The position numbers and the translations under genes are program-made. The notes beneath the pieces are model-generated. The model worked only from the letters and a program-made list of their open reading frames with translations. It was not told where the DNA came from and ran no database searches. This document shows, one piece after another, positions 35,524 through 44,781 of a DNA stretch of 64,000 bases (position 1 is its first letter; every line of letters starts with the position of its first letter). The stretch covers positions 62,001-126,000 of the forward strand of contig NZ_JABBCQ020000012.1 in NCBI RefSeq assembly GCF_012844455.2, written 5' to 3'. The DNA is from Comamonas suwonensis. Lineage in GTDB: Bacteria; Pseudomonadota; Gammaproteobacteria; Burkholderiales; Burkholderiaceae_C.

Positions 35524-36195
35524 TCACGCGGCCTGAGGGTCGCGTTTTGTTTGGGTGCAGCTCAGGGCCATGGTCACCAGTGCATCCAGAAAAGCGTCAG
35601 ATCGCGCCTGCTCGGGCATGTCCTGAACTGCGTTGTGAATGATCTCGCGCAAGCCTTTGCCCAGCAGATAGGCGGCCAGCTCTGGCTGGTCCGTTTGCAC
35701 TTCATCGGCATATATCTGCAGCAGCGGTAGCCAGGTCGTATTGATGAACTCCTGCGTGCTGGCCTGCGGTGCATGCCACAGACCCAGATGCAGGGCTGAC
35801 CGATAGCGCGCATGAAAGCTGGGGCTGAGTCCATGCAGCCGAAGCTCCACGCGAATCATATTGGCAAAGATCTGGCGCAAAGCGGCATGCAGCGGCAGAC
35901 CATGCAGCTGCTCGCGCATCTGGTAGAGCTGTACCGATTCTTGATCGAGCAGGCGCTCATAGACCGCTGCAATCATTGATTCCTTGTTCGGAAAGTACTG
36001 GTAGATGGAGCCCACGGTGGCCCCAGATACCTCGGCAATCCGGTTCACCGTCAAGGCCTCTTCGCCTTCCTTGTCCAGGATGCGCAGGCAGGCTTCGGCA
36101 ATGGCATCCACCAGCGCTTTGGAGCGGGTCTGCACAGGCAGCTTGCGCGGCTGGGGCAATTGGTCCTTGGGGAGTTGCGTTGTGCGCGATTCCAT
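35524..36195 (-). CDS. TetR family transcriptional regulator
   Basis: 223 residues from ATG at 36195. TetR HTH at about 20-70: RSKALVDAIAEACLRILDKE, LTVNRIAEVSGATVGSIYQY, FPNKESMIAAVYERLLDQE. The C-terminal ligand domain is variable, with a late QTKRDPQAA tail. Convergent on its 3' side with the biotin carboxylase gene (20 bp apart) and divergent from the TauD-like operon, which it most likely represses. Confidence 0.87.
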   Translation of the reverse strand: MESRTTQLPKDQLPQPRKLPVQTRSKALVDAIAEACLRILDKEGEEALTVNRIAEVSGATVGSIYQYFPNKESMIAAVYERLLDQESVQLYQMREQLHGLPLHAALRQIFANMIRVELRLHGLSPSFHARYRSALHLGLWHAPQASTQEFINTTWLPLLQIYADEVQTDQPELAAYLLGKGLREIIHNAVQDMPEQARSDAFLDALVTMALSCTQTKRDPQAA

Positions 36196-36324
36196 GAAAT
36201 GCAAGTCCTGTATTTGGTGATCTGCTGTTTTTGGATTTTTTGCTTTGGCAGCAACGGTTTGCGGCTGTAGTCAGTGCGCGGCAATGCGAGTGGAAAAAGC
36301 GGTTTTGGCTCTCTAGACTGTGCC

Positions 36325-36349
36325 TGCCGCTGGGCTAATCCTAGCGGCA
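36325..36349. promoter_or_regulatory. Inverted repeat between tetR and the dioxygenase operon
   Basis: TGCCGCT (36325-36331) and AGCGGCA (36343-36349), 11-bp spacer. Candidate TetR operator, 90 bp before the TTG start of the dioxygenase. Confidence 0.45.
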
Positions 36350-36438
36350 TTCATCACTCTAAAGAGTTCTGCACTGCGTTGTGGAGGAGACAAAAAGCGC
36401 AGCAGCAGGACTGGCAGCCACCATTGAAGGAGAAAGAG

Positions 36439-37320
36439 TTGTCCATTCCATTGACCGTCAAACTGCTGGGCCCGCGCATTGGCGCCGAGGCTCTGCAACT
36501 GGATCTGGCTGGAGCCTTGTCTGCAAAGACGCTGACTGAACTGGAGACAGCGCTGATCAAGCATGAAGCCCTGGTGCTGCATGTACCGGACATGACGCCC
36601 GATCAGCACTTGGCAATTGCCAGGCATTTTGGCCAGGCCGAGGTGCATATCTTCTACCCAAATTTGGGTGCGGGCTACGAGCAGATCACGGTGATTGACT
36701 CCAAGCTCGGTGACCGTGCCGATATGTGGCACCACGACGAGAGCTTTCTGCCCAGTCCGCCCATTGTCACCATGACCCATGCGCAGATCTTGCCGCCCAC
36801 TGGTGGCGACACCTGCTGGATCAGCATGACCAGTGCTTACGATGCACTGTCGCCGCGCATGAAGCAGTACCTTGAAGGTCTGCACGCCTGGCATGACATG
36901 AATGCGCCGATGACGGCCGCGCTGCAGCACGGCGTTGTCACGCATGAGCGCTATGTGGAAGTGGTGTCGCAGAACCGCAGGCATCTGCACCCGATGGTGC
37001 GCGTTCATCCGCTCACCGGGCGCAAGGCGCTCTACATCAGTCCCACCTATGTCACGCATATCGAGGGGCTGTCGCAGGCCGAAAGCCGGGCCATTCTTGC
37101 TTATCTGCATGGGCACTGCATGCAGGTGGAGTTTCTCTTCAAGCATCGCTGGACGCTTGGTGACATGGTGATCTGGGACAACCGCAGTGTGGTGCACAAC
37201 GCCATTCTGGATTACGCGCCGCACCAGCGCCGCATGCACCGTGCATCGGTGTTCGCACACCAGCCCGCTACGACCAAAAAGCAAGACGATAAGGAGGCCG
37301 CATGCGCCACGACGGTCTGA
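36439..37320 (+). CDS. TauD/TfdA-type 2-oxoglutarate-dependent dioxygenase
   Basis: 293 residues from a TTG start that has AAGGAGA 6-7 bp upstream; earlier in-frame starts would add a 55-residue unlikely extension. Fe(II)/2-oxoglutarate facial triad: H98 and D100 in DMWHHDESF (HxD) and a distal His in NRSVVHNAILDYA; the 2-oxoglutarate Arg is in QRRMHRASV. Other family blocks: ALVLHVPDMTPDQHLAIARH, FYPNLGAGYEQITVI, GGDTCWISM, GRKALYISPTYV. Related to taurine, alkylsulfate and 2,4-D dioxygenases; substrate unknown. First gene of the operon; overlaps the aldolase start by 19 bp. Confidence 0.87.
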   Translation: MSIPLTVKLLGPRIGAEALQLDLAGALSAKTLTELETALIKHEALVLHVPDMTPDQHLAIARHFGQAEVHIFYPNLGAGYEQITVIDSKLGDRADMWHHDESFLPSPPIVTMTHAQILPPTGGDTCWISMTSAYDALSPRMKQYLEGLHAWHDMNAPMTAALQHGVVTHERYVEVVSQNRRHLHPMVRVHPLTGRKALYISPTYVTHIEGLSQAESRAILAYLHGHCMQVEFLFKHRWTLGDMVIWDNRSVVHNAILDYAPHQRRMHRASVFAHQPATTKKQDDKEAACATTV

Positions 37321-38072
37321 ATCAGGAACTACTTTCCCAGTACGCGCCGCGCCCGGGTCGCAAGCCTTTGCTGCCCGAGCTGACGGAGCGCCAGCAGGTG
37401 GCTCTGCTATGCCGAGTGCTGTCGCGCGAGGGCTATAACGACCATATCGCGGGGCACATCACGCTGCGGCTGGATGATGGAACGTATCTGGCCAACCCCT
37501 GGGAGCTGACCTGGGGCGAGCTGACAGCCTCCGATATTTTGCGGCTGGATGCCAAAGGTCATGTGATCGAGGGAGAGTGGAACATCACTCCGGCCATTCA
37601 GCTGCATGTGGATGTGCATGACAAGCGCCACGATGTGCGCGTGGTTATCCACAACCATCCCGAGTGGAGTTCGGTCTGGTCGGCTACTGGCAAGGTGCCG
37701 CCCGTGTATGACCAGACCTCGGCGCTGGTCGATACCGATCCTGTGGTCTATGACGAGTATCGCGGCACGGTGGAGCAGCGTGAACTGGGCAATGCCGTTG
37801 CCACGGCGCTGGGGCAGAACAAGTGGGCGCTGCTGGCCAATCATGGCGCGGTGATTGTCGGCGGCAGTGTTCGCCAGGCGCATCTGCGCGCCATCACGCT
37901 GGAATGGCGCTGCCGCCTGGCCTGGCGTGTGCAGGCGCTGGGTGGCGGCAACCCACTGTCGCCCGAGGTGGTTAAGGCCACAGGCGGGCGCACGGATCTG
38001 CATGGCTTCCCTTTCCTATGGGAAGCCATGTGCAGGGATGAAATCCGTCGCGATCCTTCGGTGCTTGAGTAA
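37302..38072 (+). CDS. Class II aldolase/adducin family protein
   Basis: 256 residues. FucA/AraD-like fold: zinc ligands in VIHNHPEWSSV (HxH) and the third in LANHGAVIVGG. N-terminal EGYNDHIAGHITLRLDDG includes the usual H-x-SxR-like start of the family. Many members act as decarboxylases or aldolases on hydroxyacid substrates. The GTVEQRELGNAVATALGQNK region is typical. AAGGAGG 5 bp before the ATG. It follows the dioxygenase without gap, so it should process the same substrate chain. Confidence 0.85.
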   Translation: MRHDGLNQELLSQYAPRPGRKPLLPELTERQQVALLCRVLSREGYNDHIAGHITLRLDDGTYLANPWELTWGELTASDILRLDAKGHVIEGEWNITPAIQLHVDVHDKRHDVRVVIHNHPEWSSVWSATGKVPPVYDQTSALVDTDPVVYDEYRGTVEQRELGNAVATALGQNKWALLANHGAVIVGGSVRQAHLRAITLEWRCRLAWRVQALGGGNPLSPEVVKATGGRTDLHGFPFLWEAMCRDEIRRDPSVLE

Positions 38073-38146
38073 GTCCGACTCTTCACTTCCTGCTGCATCG
38101 TTGGCGGAAAGTGAAGAACTCTTTCGTCTTTCTGAAAGCTGTTTTT

Positions 38147-39085
38147 ATGACTGACCCAGGCCTGCGACCTCATTTGTTGCTGGTGACGCCTGTCCCGCCC
38201 ATGCTGCGCGAGAGACTGAGCCAGTATTTTGTGCTGCACGACGATGCGTTGCTGGAACCTGCACAGCGCGTGACGCTTGCCGCAAAGGTGCGCGCCATGC
38301 TGTGCAACGCGCAGTCGGTGGTGAGCAGATTGCAAATGCAGCAATGGCCTGCGCTGGAGATGATCTCCGTCATTGGTGTGGGCATGGACGGCATTGATCT
38401 GGAAGCTGCTGCGGCGCAAGGCATTGCAGTGCGCAATACGTCCGAGGTGTCCACCGAAGATATTGCCGATCACACGCTGGCCTTGCTGCTGACAGCCACG
38501 CGACAGATTTTGCAGGCGCATCAGTTTGTGCAGCAGGGACGCTGGTTGCAGGGGCGTTATCCGCCCGGCATGCGTTTTTCAGGTCGGCGCATGGGCATCG
38601 TCGGCCTGGGGCGCATCGGCAGCGCCGTCGCCAGACGGGCGCAGGCCTTTGACATGTCGATTGCCTATACCGGAAGAGCACGCAAATTGGATGTCAAATA
38701 TCGCTGGTATGACAGCGTGCAGGAGCTGGCTGCGGCGGTGGACTTTCTGGTGGTCTGCGCCAGTGGCGGCTCGCAAACACGGGGATTGATTGATGCCGAA
38801 GTGCTGCAGGCTCTGGGTCCGCAGGGTGTGCTCGTCAATATTGGCCGAGGCTCGATAGTCGATGAAGGGGCTTTGGTGCAGGCGCTGCAAAGCCGCACCA
38901 TTGCCGCTGCAGCACTGGATGTCTTTGTCAACGAGCCCGAAGTGCCGTCCGCTTTGAGGGAGCTGCCCAATATCGTGCTCACACCGCACATGGCCAGCTC
39001 TACCCAGCAAGGTCTACAAGCCATGCTGGAGCAGGCAGAGACGCATCTGCTTGAACACTTCGGCATGACTGAAGCAACAGGCTGA
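38147..39085 (+). CDS. D-isomer specific 2-hydroxyacid dehydrogenase (GhrB/GyaR-like)
   Basis: 312 residues from ATG 38147; a GTG at 38111 would add 12 residues. NAD(P)-binding GIVGLGRIGSAVARRA, catalytic Arg in LVNIGRGSIVDE, Glu in FVNEPEVPSAL, His in LTPHMASST. Typical reaction: reduction of glyoxylate, hydroxypyruvate or 2-ketoacids. Third gene of the TauD-aldolase unit. The three enzymes together suggest breakdown of a hydroxylated or alkylated acid via a 2-keto intermediate; the substrate cannot be named. Confidence 0.87.
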   Translation: MTDPGLRPHLLLVTPVPPMLRERLSQYFVLHDDALLEPAQRVTLAAKVRAMLCNAQSVVSRLQMQQWPALEMISVIGVGMDGIDLEAAAAQGIAVRNTSEVSTEDIADHTLALLLTATRQILQAHQFVQQGRWLQGRYPPGMRFSGRRMGIVGLGRIGSAVARRAQAFDMSIAYTGRARKLDVKYRWYDSVQELAAAVDFLVVCASGGSQTRGLIDAEVLQALGPQGVLVNIGRGSIVDEGALVQALQSRTIAAAALDVFVNEPEVPSALRELPNIVLTPHMASSTQQGLQAMLEQAETHLLEHFGMTEATG

Positions 39086-39132
39086 GAAAAAATCAAGTTT
39101 CTGCCATGCCAATCAAGGTTTAAGCCAGGTGC

Positions 39133-39164
39133 TTGACCTTTACATGATGTCAATCTCTACAGTG
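39133..39164 (+). promoter_or_regulatory. MerR/CueR-type promoter of copA
   Basis: -35 TTGACC (39133-39138), -10 TACAGT (39159-39164), spacer 20 bp (long spacing is the mark of MerR-class promoters). TTGAC and GTCAA (39149-39153) form a dyad in the spacer, a degenerate CueR operator. Copper-induced transcription of copA is implied. No cueR gene is present in the window. Confidence 0.65.
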
Positions 39165-39189
39165 GCATTCAACGTGAATGGAGAAAGCC

Positions 39190-41685
39190 ATGAATGCATT
39201 GACGAAGAACGGCGCTTTCGAGCTGTCGGTGGAAGGAATGACCTGCGCATCCTGCGTTGGCCGAGTGGAACGCGCGCTGAAAAAGGTGCCTGGCGTACAA
39301 GGCGCGGTGGTCAATCTGGCCACTGAAAAAGCCAGCCTGACCATCGAGGATCCAGCCCAGGCTTCGGTCATCCTGCCGCAGGTCGTGGCGGCTATCGAAA
39401 AAGCTGGCTATGCCGTGCCCGCGCAAAGCGTGGACTTGCAAGTCGATGGCATGACATGTGCTTCCTGCGTGGGTCGGGTGGAGCGTGCGCTGAGGAAAGT
39501 GCCCGGCGTGCAAAGCGCCACCGTGAACCTAGCCACAGAGCGCGCCAGCGTGCAGTGGCGGGGCGATACCGATGTGAATGCGTTGATTGCCGCCATTGAA
39601 AAAGCAGGCTACGAAGCCCGGCCCTTGGTGCAAAGCGCCGGTGTGGCTGGCGAAGACGCGACGGCCCAGCGCCAGGCGGCGGAGCGTGAATCGCTCAAGC
39701 GCTCTCTGATCTTTGCCACCGTGTTTGCGCTGCCCGTGTTCCTTCTGGAAATGGGCGGCCACATGGTGCCCGCTTTTCACCACTGGATTGCGGGCACGAT
39801 CGGCACGCAAAACAGTTGGTACATCCAGTTTGTGCTGACGGCCCTGGTGCTGGCTGTTCCTGGTCGCCGCTTCTTTGAAAAGGGCGTTCCCGCCTTGCTG
39901 CGCGGTGCGCCCGATATGAACTCTTTGGTGGCGGTGGGCACCTCGGCGGCGTTTGCCTATTCGGTGGTGGCAACCTTTATGCCGACCTTGCTGCCCGCAG
40001 GCACGGTCAATGTGTACTTTGAGGCTGCAGCCGTCATCGTGGCCCTGATCCTTTTGGGTCGTTTTCTGGAGGCCAGGGCCAAAGGCAATACGTCTGAAGC
40101 CATTCGCCGTCTGGTGCAGCTGCAGGCCAAGACCGCCCGCGTGCGCCGCGATGGCGTGGTGCAGGAAATCGACATTGCGCAGGTGCATGCCGGTGATGTG
40201 ATTGAGGTGCGCCCCGGTGAGCGCATCCCAGTCGATGGCGAGGTTATCGAAGGCCAAAGCTTTGTCGACGAATCCATGATCAGCGGCGAGCCCGTTCCGG
40301 TCGAGAAAATGCTGGGCGCTGAAGTGGTGGGCGGTACCGTCAACCAGAACGGCGCGCTGGCCTTCAAGGCCACCAAAGTTGGTGCCGATACCCTGCTGGC
40401 GCAGATCATTCGCATGGTGGAGCAGGCCCAGGGCAGCAAGCTGCCAATTCAGGCGCTGGTCGACAAGATCACCATGTGGTTTGTGCCCGCCGTGATGGCG
40501 GCTGCGCTGCTGACGTTTGGCGTCTGGCTGATCTGGGGGCCTGATCCCGCGCTGAGCTTTGCGCTGGTCAATGCCGTGGCCGTGCTCATCATTGCCTGCC
40601 CTTGCGCCATGGGCCTGGCCACGCCCACCTCCATCATGGTGGGCACGGGCCGCGCTGCGCAAATGGGCGTGCTGCTGCGCAAGGGCGAAGCCTTGCAGCA
40701 ATTGAAGGACGCCAAGGTGGTGGCCGTGGACAAGACCGGCACGCTGACCAAGGGCCGCCCCGAGCTGACCGATCTGGTGCTGGCCGCAGGCTTTGGGCGG
40801 GGCCAGGTTCTGGCACTGGTGGCGGCGGTAGAAGACCGTAGTGAGCACCCGATTGCGCGAGCCATTGTGGATGCTGCCAAGGCCGAAGGCTTGCAGATTC
40901 CGGTCATCAGCGATTTTGAATCGGTCACCGGCTTTGGTGTGCGTGCCGAGGTCGATGGCGATGGCATCAAGTACAGGGTCGAGATTGGTGCTGACCGCTT
41001 CATGCGCAAGCTGGGGCTGAATGTGGATGACTTTGCGGCGGAGTCGGGTCGGCTGGGTGATGAAGGCAAGACGCCTTTGTACGCCGCCATCAACGGTCAG
41101 CTGGCCGCCATGATTGCCGTGGCTGACCCGATCAAAGACACCACCAAACCGGCGATTGAAGCCTTGCATGCGCTGGGCCTGAAGGTGGTGATGATCACCG
41201 GCGACAACCGCCGCACCGGTGAAGCGATTGCGCGCCTGCTGGGTATTGATGAAGTCGTGGCCGAGGTGTTGCCCGGCGGCAAAGTGGATGCCGTGCAGCG
41301 CCTCAAACAGGAGCACGGCATGCTGGCCTATGTGGGCGACGGCATCAACGATGCGCCTGCGCTGGCCGAGGCCGATGTGGGCATTGCCATTGGCACGGGC
41401 ACCGATATTGCAATTGAGGCGGCGGATGTGGTGCTGATGTCGGGTGATCTCTCGGGAGTGCCCAATGCGATTGCCTTATCCAAGGCCACGATGAAGAACA
41501 TTGGCGAGAACCTGTTCTGGGCTTTTGCCTATAACGTGGCGCTGATTCCTGTGGCTGCGGGTCTGCTATATCCGTTCAACGGCACGCTGCTGTCGCCGGT
41601 GTTTGCGGCCGGGGCCATGGCGCTGTCCAGCGTGTTTGTGCTCTCCAATGCGCTGCGCCTCAAGCGCTTCAAGCCTGCGCTCTGA
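39190..41685 (+). CDS. copA: Copper-translocating P-type ATPase with two metal-binding domains
   Basis: 831 residues. P1B-1 type Cu(I) exporter of the inner membrane. Two HMA domains, each with GMTCASC (Cys 19 and 22 in the first). Membrane metal-site CPC in [13 protein letters not shown]; phosphorylation site [11 protein letters not shown] motif in [13 protein letters not shown]; nucleotide hinge [14 protein letters not shown]. Start at 39190 preferred over 39178 because GGAG lies 6 bp before it. The long N terminus with two CxxC domains is typical of proteobacterial CopA. Controlled by the CueR-type promoter. Confidence 0.94.
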   Translation: MNALTKNGAFELSVEGMTCASCVGRVERALKKVPGVQGAVVNLATEKASLTIEDPAQASVILPQVVAAIEKAGYAVPAQSVDLQVDGMTCASCVGRVERALRKVPGVQSATVNLATERASVQWRGDTDVNALIAAIEKAGYEARPLVQSAGVAGEDATAQRQAAERESLKRSLIFATVFALPVFLLEMGGHMVPAFHHWIAGTIGTQNSWYIQFVLTALVLAVPGRRFFEKGVPALLRGAPDMNSLVAVGTSAAFAYSVVATFMPTLLPAGTVNVYFEAAAVIVALILLGRFLEARAKGNTSEAIRRLVQLQAKTARVRRDGVVQEIDIAQVHAGDVIEVRPGERIPVDGEVIEGQSFVDESMISGEPVPVEKMLGAEVVGGTVNQNGALAFKATKVGADTLLAQIIRMVEQAQGSKLPIQALVDKITMWFVPAVMAAALLTFGVWLIWGPDPALSFALVNAVAVLIIACPCAMGLATPTSIMVGTGRAAQMGVLLRKGEALQQLKDAKVVAVDKTGTLTKGRPELTDLVLAAGFGRGQVLALVAAVEDRSEHPIARAIVDAAKAEGLQIPVISDFESVTGFGVRAEVDGDGIKYRVEIGADRFMRKLGLNVDDFAAESGRLGDEGKTPLYAAINGQLAAMIAVADPIKDTTKPAIEALHALGLKVVMITGDNRRTGEAIARLLGIDEVVAEVLPGGKVDAVQRLKQEHGMLAYVGDGINDAPALAEADVGIAIGTGTDIAIEAADVVLMSGDLSGVPNAIALSKATMKNIGENLFWAFAYNVALIPVAAGLLYPFNGTLLSPVFAAGAMALSSVFVLSNALRLKRFKPAL

Positions 41686-41691
41686 TGGCTG

Positions 41692-41728
41692 GCCTGAAGG
41701 TGGCGCTGATGCCGCACCACCTTCAGGC
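41692..41728 (+). other. 12-bp hairpin after copA
   Basis: GCCTGAAGGTGG (41692-41703) pairs with CCACCTTCAGGC (41717-41728), 13-nt loop, no T-run. It may protect the 3' end of the copA mRNA. Confidence 0.55.
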
Positions 41729-41747
41729 GGTCAATTGGATTCCTTTT

Positions 41748-41797
41748 TTCATAGCTTCAAGCTCTTATGAATAAAGGGGTTGCGGCCTATTAAACGC
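41748..41797. repeat. Copy of the dispersed palindromic repeat
   Basis: CATAGCTTCAAGCTCTTAT followed by AAGGGGTTGCGGCCTATTAA. The outer ATAGC/GCCTAT pattern of the family is clear, the core degenerate. Confidence 0.5.
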
Positions 41798-41825
41798 AAA
41801 AAAGCGCTGAATTCAGCGCTTTTTT
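41798..41825. terminator. Bidirectional terminator between copA and ribE
   Basis: A perfect 28-bp palindrome: A6 GCGCTGAA (41798-41811) and TTCAGCGC T6 (41812-41825). It serves both convergent genes. Confidence 0.92.
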
Positions 41826-41839
41826 GATGGGCGGAAGGC

Positions 41840-42544
41840 TTAGCGAGGTAGCTGCGGCACATCCACAAAATCATCCAGGCTCAGGCCTTTTTCGGCCAGC
41901 AGGGCTTCGAGTACGGGCTTCAAACGGCCCAGGCTCGCCTCCACGGTTTCGCGAACGGTATCAACCACCACTTGCGTGCTGCGCTCGATTTCGATGTTCA
42001 CGAGATCTCCCACCTTCTTGTCGCCAAACACCGTCATGCGCAAAGTCTCGGGAATCAGCCAGACCTCGAACCAGCCTTCTTTGCGGTTGACTTCCGCGAC
42101 CGTGAGGCTGGCACCGTTGACGGCGATATAGCCCTTGGCAAAAACGTAGGGGCGAAACGCTTGGGGAATGCCAAAGCGGATCTTGTGATTGGTGTCGGTC
42201 TTGACGATTTCCAGCAGCGGAGCGGTGAAGTCCACATGGCCCGATAGCGGGTGGCCACCAATCTCGGCCCCATCCTTGGCGGCACGCTCCACATTGACGG
42301 CATCACCCACCTGGTACTGACCCAGCGTGGTGATGTTCAGGCTTTGCAGCATCACATCAAAGGTGGCGCTCGTTGGCGAGAGGTTTTCGGTCACCGTCAG
42401 GCACACACCGTCGTGCGAAACGCTGGCACCAATGGCCAGATCCTCGCAAAAGCCTTCGGGGAATTCCATGGTGAAGGTGCGCAGACCATCCTGGTCGCGC
42501 AGCGCGGCAATGTTTGCCACGGCTTGGATGATGCCGGTGAACAC
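41840..42544 (-). CDS. ribE: Riboflavin synthase, alpha subunit
   Basis: 234 residues from GTG at 42544. Dismutates two 6,7-dimethyl-8-ribityllumazine to riboflavin. The N terminus MFTGIIQAVANI (read from GTG) is diagnostic, then two lumazine-binding repeats: GASVSHDGVCLTVTE, HPLSGHVDF, and in the second GYIAVNGASLTVAEV, NIEIERSTQVVVD. A GTG start is preferred since the family begins with (M/V)FTGI. No FMN riboswitch is visible upstream, although it would be expected only before ribB-type operons. Other rib genes are not in the window. Confidence 0.93.
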   Translation of the reverse strand: MFTGIIQAVANIAALRDQDGLRTFTMEFPEGFCEDLAIGASVSHDGVCLTVTENLSPTSATFDVMLQSLNITTLGQYQVGDAVNVERAAKDGAEIGGHPLSGHVDFTAPLLEIVKTDTNHKIRFGIPQAFRPYVFAKGYIAVNGASLTVAEVNRKEGWFEVWLIPETLRMTVFGDKKVGDLVNIEIERSTQVVVDTVRETVEASLGRLKPVLEALLAEKGLSLDDFVDVPQLPR

Positions 42545-42628
42545 GGGGCTGTCTCTCTTCTCAACAGGCGGGCGCAAGGCGCGGGCCTTGGTTCAAAACA
42601 GCTATTTTGCCTGCGTTGTGGCAGTGCT

Positions 42629-43528
42629 TCAGGCGAAGGCGGACTGGCCTTCCCAGAAGCCGCTGATTAAGCCTTCAGGCTTTTTCAGAGCGCGAACCCA
42701 TGCGCAATCAGGCCAGGCATCCATCTGCACATTCATGCCGGCAAACACGCCATAGCCAGGGCCGGCGGCAATCACGCCATCGGCTTGCAGGGTCTCGCCC
42801 GTGCGAATGCTGCAGGCTGCGCGGATATCGCCCAGTGACTTGATGCCCCAGCCGGCCTGAATATGGTTGCCGCACTCGATGTGGTCATGGCTGGCAATGC
42901 CGTTGCCCACCTCCAGCAGGCCTTGCACGGTGATCGCGCCTGTGGCACGCAAGCCCTTGCCGCAGCGCAGCATGCCTTGTACGTTGATCTCGCGGTCAGT
43001 CTGGACGCCGCCCTTGATGTCTACATTGCCGCTGCACACCAGCTCCCATCCCGCACGCAGTTCTGCGGCGCGGATATGGGCGGGCGCATCGCCTTGCACA
43101 TTGCCTTGCACTTCCACGCTCCACGCGGCCTTGATGCTGCCGCCTGCCTGCAGCAGCTCATTGCAGAAGATGGCACCACCGCTTTGAATGTCTTCACCCA
43201 CTTCCAGCTTGCCCGCGCGTATGCCGCCGCCCACCTGCAGGCCACGGCCCACCAGCAACTGCCCCGGCACGCGCACATCGCCGTGCACAATCAGCGTGCC
43301 GGCATAGACGAAGTTGTCCGCCTCAAGGTGATCCACTTCCAGCACGCTGTGGGTCGCGCCAAAGTTCTCCAGCAGCCAGCGGGCGTCATCCACACGGCCT
43401 GCGGCCACCTGCGTATCCATGGCGGCCTGGTAATCGCCGCCGCTCAGGTTGTTGCGCACAAACCAGCGGTAGCCCATGGCGCAAGGGTTTTTGCCGCGCA
43501 AAAAATTCTGTGTGAGTTCCATATCCAT
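42629..43528 (-). CDS. Beta-solenoid (polymer-forming-like) protein of unknown function
   Basis: 299 residues from ATG at 43528 with GGAGGTC as RBS. N-terminal domain of about 80 residues (LTQNFLRGKNPCAMGYRWFV, NLSGGDYQAAMDTQVAAGRV). Then repeated short strands with the pattern G-x-(I/V)-x-(A/G)-G-x-(I/L), e.g. GTLIVHGDVRVPGQLLVG, GLQVGGGIRAGKLEVGEDIQ, GLRATGAITVQGLLEVG, GIKSLGDIRAACSIRTG. This is the signature of a right- or left-handed beta-helix, as in bactofilins or FapA-like proteins. No enzyme motif. It is 84 bp upstream of ribE on the same strand. I do not recognise a family name with certainty. Confidence 0.6.
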   Translation of the reverse strand: MDMELTQNFLRGKNPCAMGYRWFVRNNLSGGDYQAAMDTQVAAGRVDDARWLLENFGATHSVLEVDHLEADNFVYAGTLIVHGDVRVPGQLLVGRGLQVGGGIRAGKLEVGEDIQSGGAIFCNELLQAGGSIKAAWSVEVQGNVQGDAPAHIRAAELRAGWELVCSGNVDIKGGVQTDREINVQGMLRCGKGLRATGAITVQGLLEVGNGIASHDHIECGNHIQAGWGIKSLGDIRAACSIRTGETLQADGVIAAGPGYGVFAGMNVQMDAWPDCAWVRALKKPEGLISGFWEGQSAFA

Positions 43529-44112
43529 GGCTGACCTCCGAGTCGTCCGTTGAGCAAGGTGCGGCGCGTGGCAGGACGTGACCGTCGTGGTCTTGGACGT
43601 ACCTTCCCCATGCACCTGGGGTGTGCTTGTTCTGGAAGGCCGTGCGGAGGATGTGAGAGCGTTGCTCTATGCCATCCGCACGGCGGCGGAAAGCATGGCC
43701 GTGACACCGCTGAGGCTCACGAATGCGGTCGGAATGCCATGGCGGCAGGTGTGCAGCTTTCGCAGCGCGCAGGCACGCGCAGGCAGCTCTGCAATCAATG
43801 CAAAGCGGCGCAAACGGGCAGCGGTGGAAAGGTGGGTGCAGGCCATGGATAGATGGAGCAATAGAGCCGCAATTATGCCTTCTCGGTTTTTTTCGGTCTT
43901 GTGCACTGGTATGCACGGCGTGTTAGCGCCTTGGCGTGCCGGTTCCCGTGTGCAGCGCAAGGCATCGTTGCTTTGGGTAACATCAGCTCCCCTTGCGGGC
44001 GCGCGCACGGCTCTTGGGTCTTGTCAGGCCACAGCCTTGAAATGCGCAGCGCCTTGCCCTGAAATTGCAGCTGCAGACCCGCCTTGATCGGGTCTGGGCG
44101 TTGAGACCATTC
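43529..44112. other. Intergenic region with a strong leader hairpin
   Basis: 584 bp. No convincing gene; overlapping open frames here have no start site or protein-like character. Near the right end, CAGACCCG (44074-44081) and CGGGTCTG (44089-44096) form a perfect 8-bp stem 16 nt before the DUF2760 start codon, where it could hinder ribosome binding. No promoter is obvious. Confidence 0.45.
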
Positions 44113-44778
44113 ATGACTCAAAACACCCCCCCTTCTTTTTTAAGCCGCATCGCCATTGCGATTGGCAGCTTTTTCGCCATCCTCGGCAACGGCCGTCTGG
44201 CCGCCGATGTGACACGTGTGCGTGCTGGTGAGGCCTTTGCCGCTGACGTGGCGCCCCAGGAAGTGCGCGTCGAAGTACCGGTCGAGAAGATCGTCGAAGT
44301 CCATGTGGAAGTGCCCGTGGAGAAAATCGTCGAAAAGACGGTAGAGAAACGCGTTGAAGTCCCCGTCGAAAAAACCATCGAAGTGGAAAAACTGGTGGCC
44401 ACCGACACGGCCGCCCTGCAACTGCTGGGCTTGATGCAGCGCGAAGCACGCTTTGTGGACTTTATTCAAGAAGACGTAGCCCCGTATACCGACGCTGAAA
44501 TTGGTGCCGCCGCTCGCGTGGTGCATGAAGGCTGCCGCAAGGTGCTGCGCGAGCATTTCGCCATTGCACCTGTGCGTGCCGAAGCCGAAGGCAGCCGCAT
44601 CACCCTGCAAGCCGGTTTTGACGCCGCTGCCGTGCGCCTGACCGGCAATGTCGTCGGCCAGGCCCCGTTCACCGGCACGCTGAGCCACCGTGGCTGGCAG
44701 GTCACCGATGTCAAGCTGCCCCAGCTGACCGATATTCAGGCCGCCTTTGTTCTGGCCCAGGCCGAAGTGGAGCTGTAA
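44113..44778 (+). CDS. DUF2760 protein with VEVPVEK repeats
   Basis: 221 residues. N-terminal hydrophobic stretch at 11-30 (SRIAIAIGSFFAILGNGRLA), possibly a membrane anchor. Residues 51-93 are a repeat rich in Val and Glu, with VEVPVEK three times (53-59, 65-71, 81-87). The conserved DUF2760 domain follows (about 95-221): LQLLGLMQREARFVDFIQED, YTDAEIGAAARVVHEGCRKV, GTLSHRGWQVTDVKLPQL. Only 3 bp separate it from the first Hsp70. The family appears always beside these Hsp70s in genomes I recall, so it is likely a partner of them. Molecular role unknown. Confidence 0.8.
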   Translation: MTQNTPPSFLSRIAIAIGSFFAILGNGRLAADVTRVRAGEAFAADVAPQEVRVEVPVEKIVEVHVEVPVEKIVEKTVEKRVEVPVEKTIEVEKLVATDTAALQLLGLMQREARFVDFIQEDVAPYTDAEIGAAARVVHEGCRKVLREHFAIAPVRAEAEGSRITLQAGFDAAAVRLTGNVVGQAPFTGTLSHRGWQVTDVKLPQLTDIQAAFVLAQAEVEL

Positions 44779-44781
44779 GCC

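Noticed and set aside
42545-42628. FMN riboswitch upstream of ribE
   Set aside because: The 84-bp spacer lacks the conserved RFN element blocks and is too short.
43578-44087. 169-residue open frame on the plus strand in the region before DUF2760
   Set aside because: No ribosome binding site, no family resemblance, and an unlikely composition; it looks like chance GC-rich frame.
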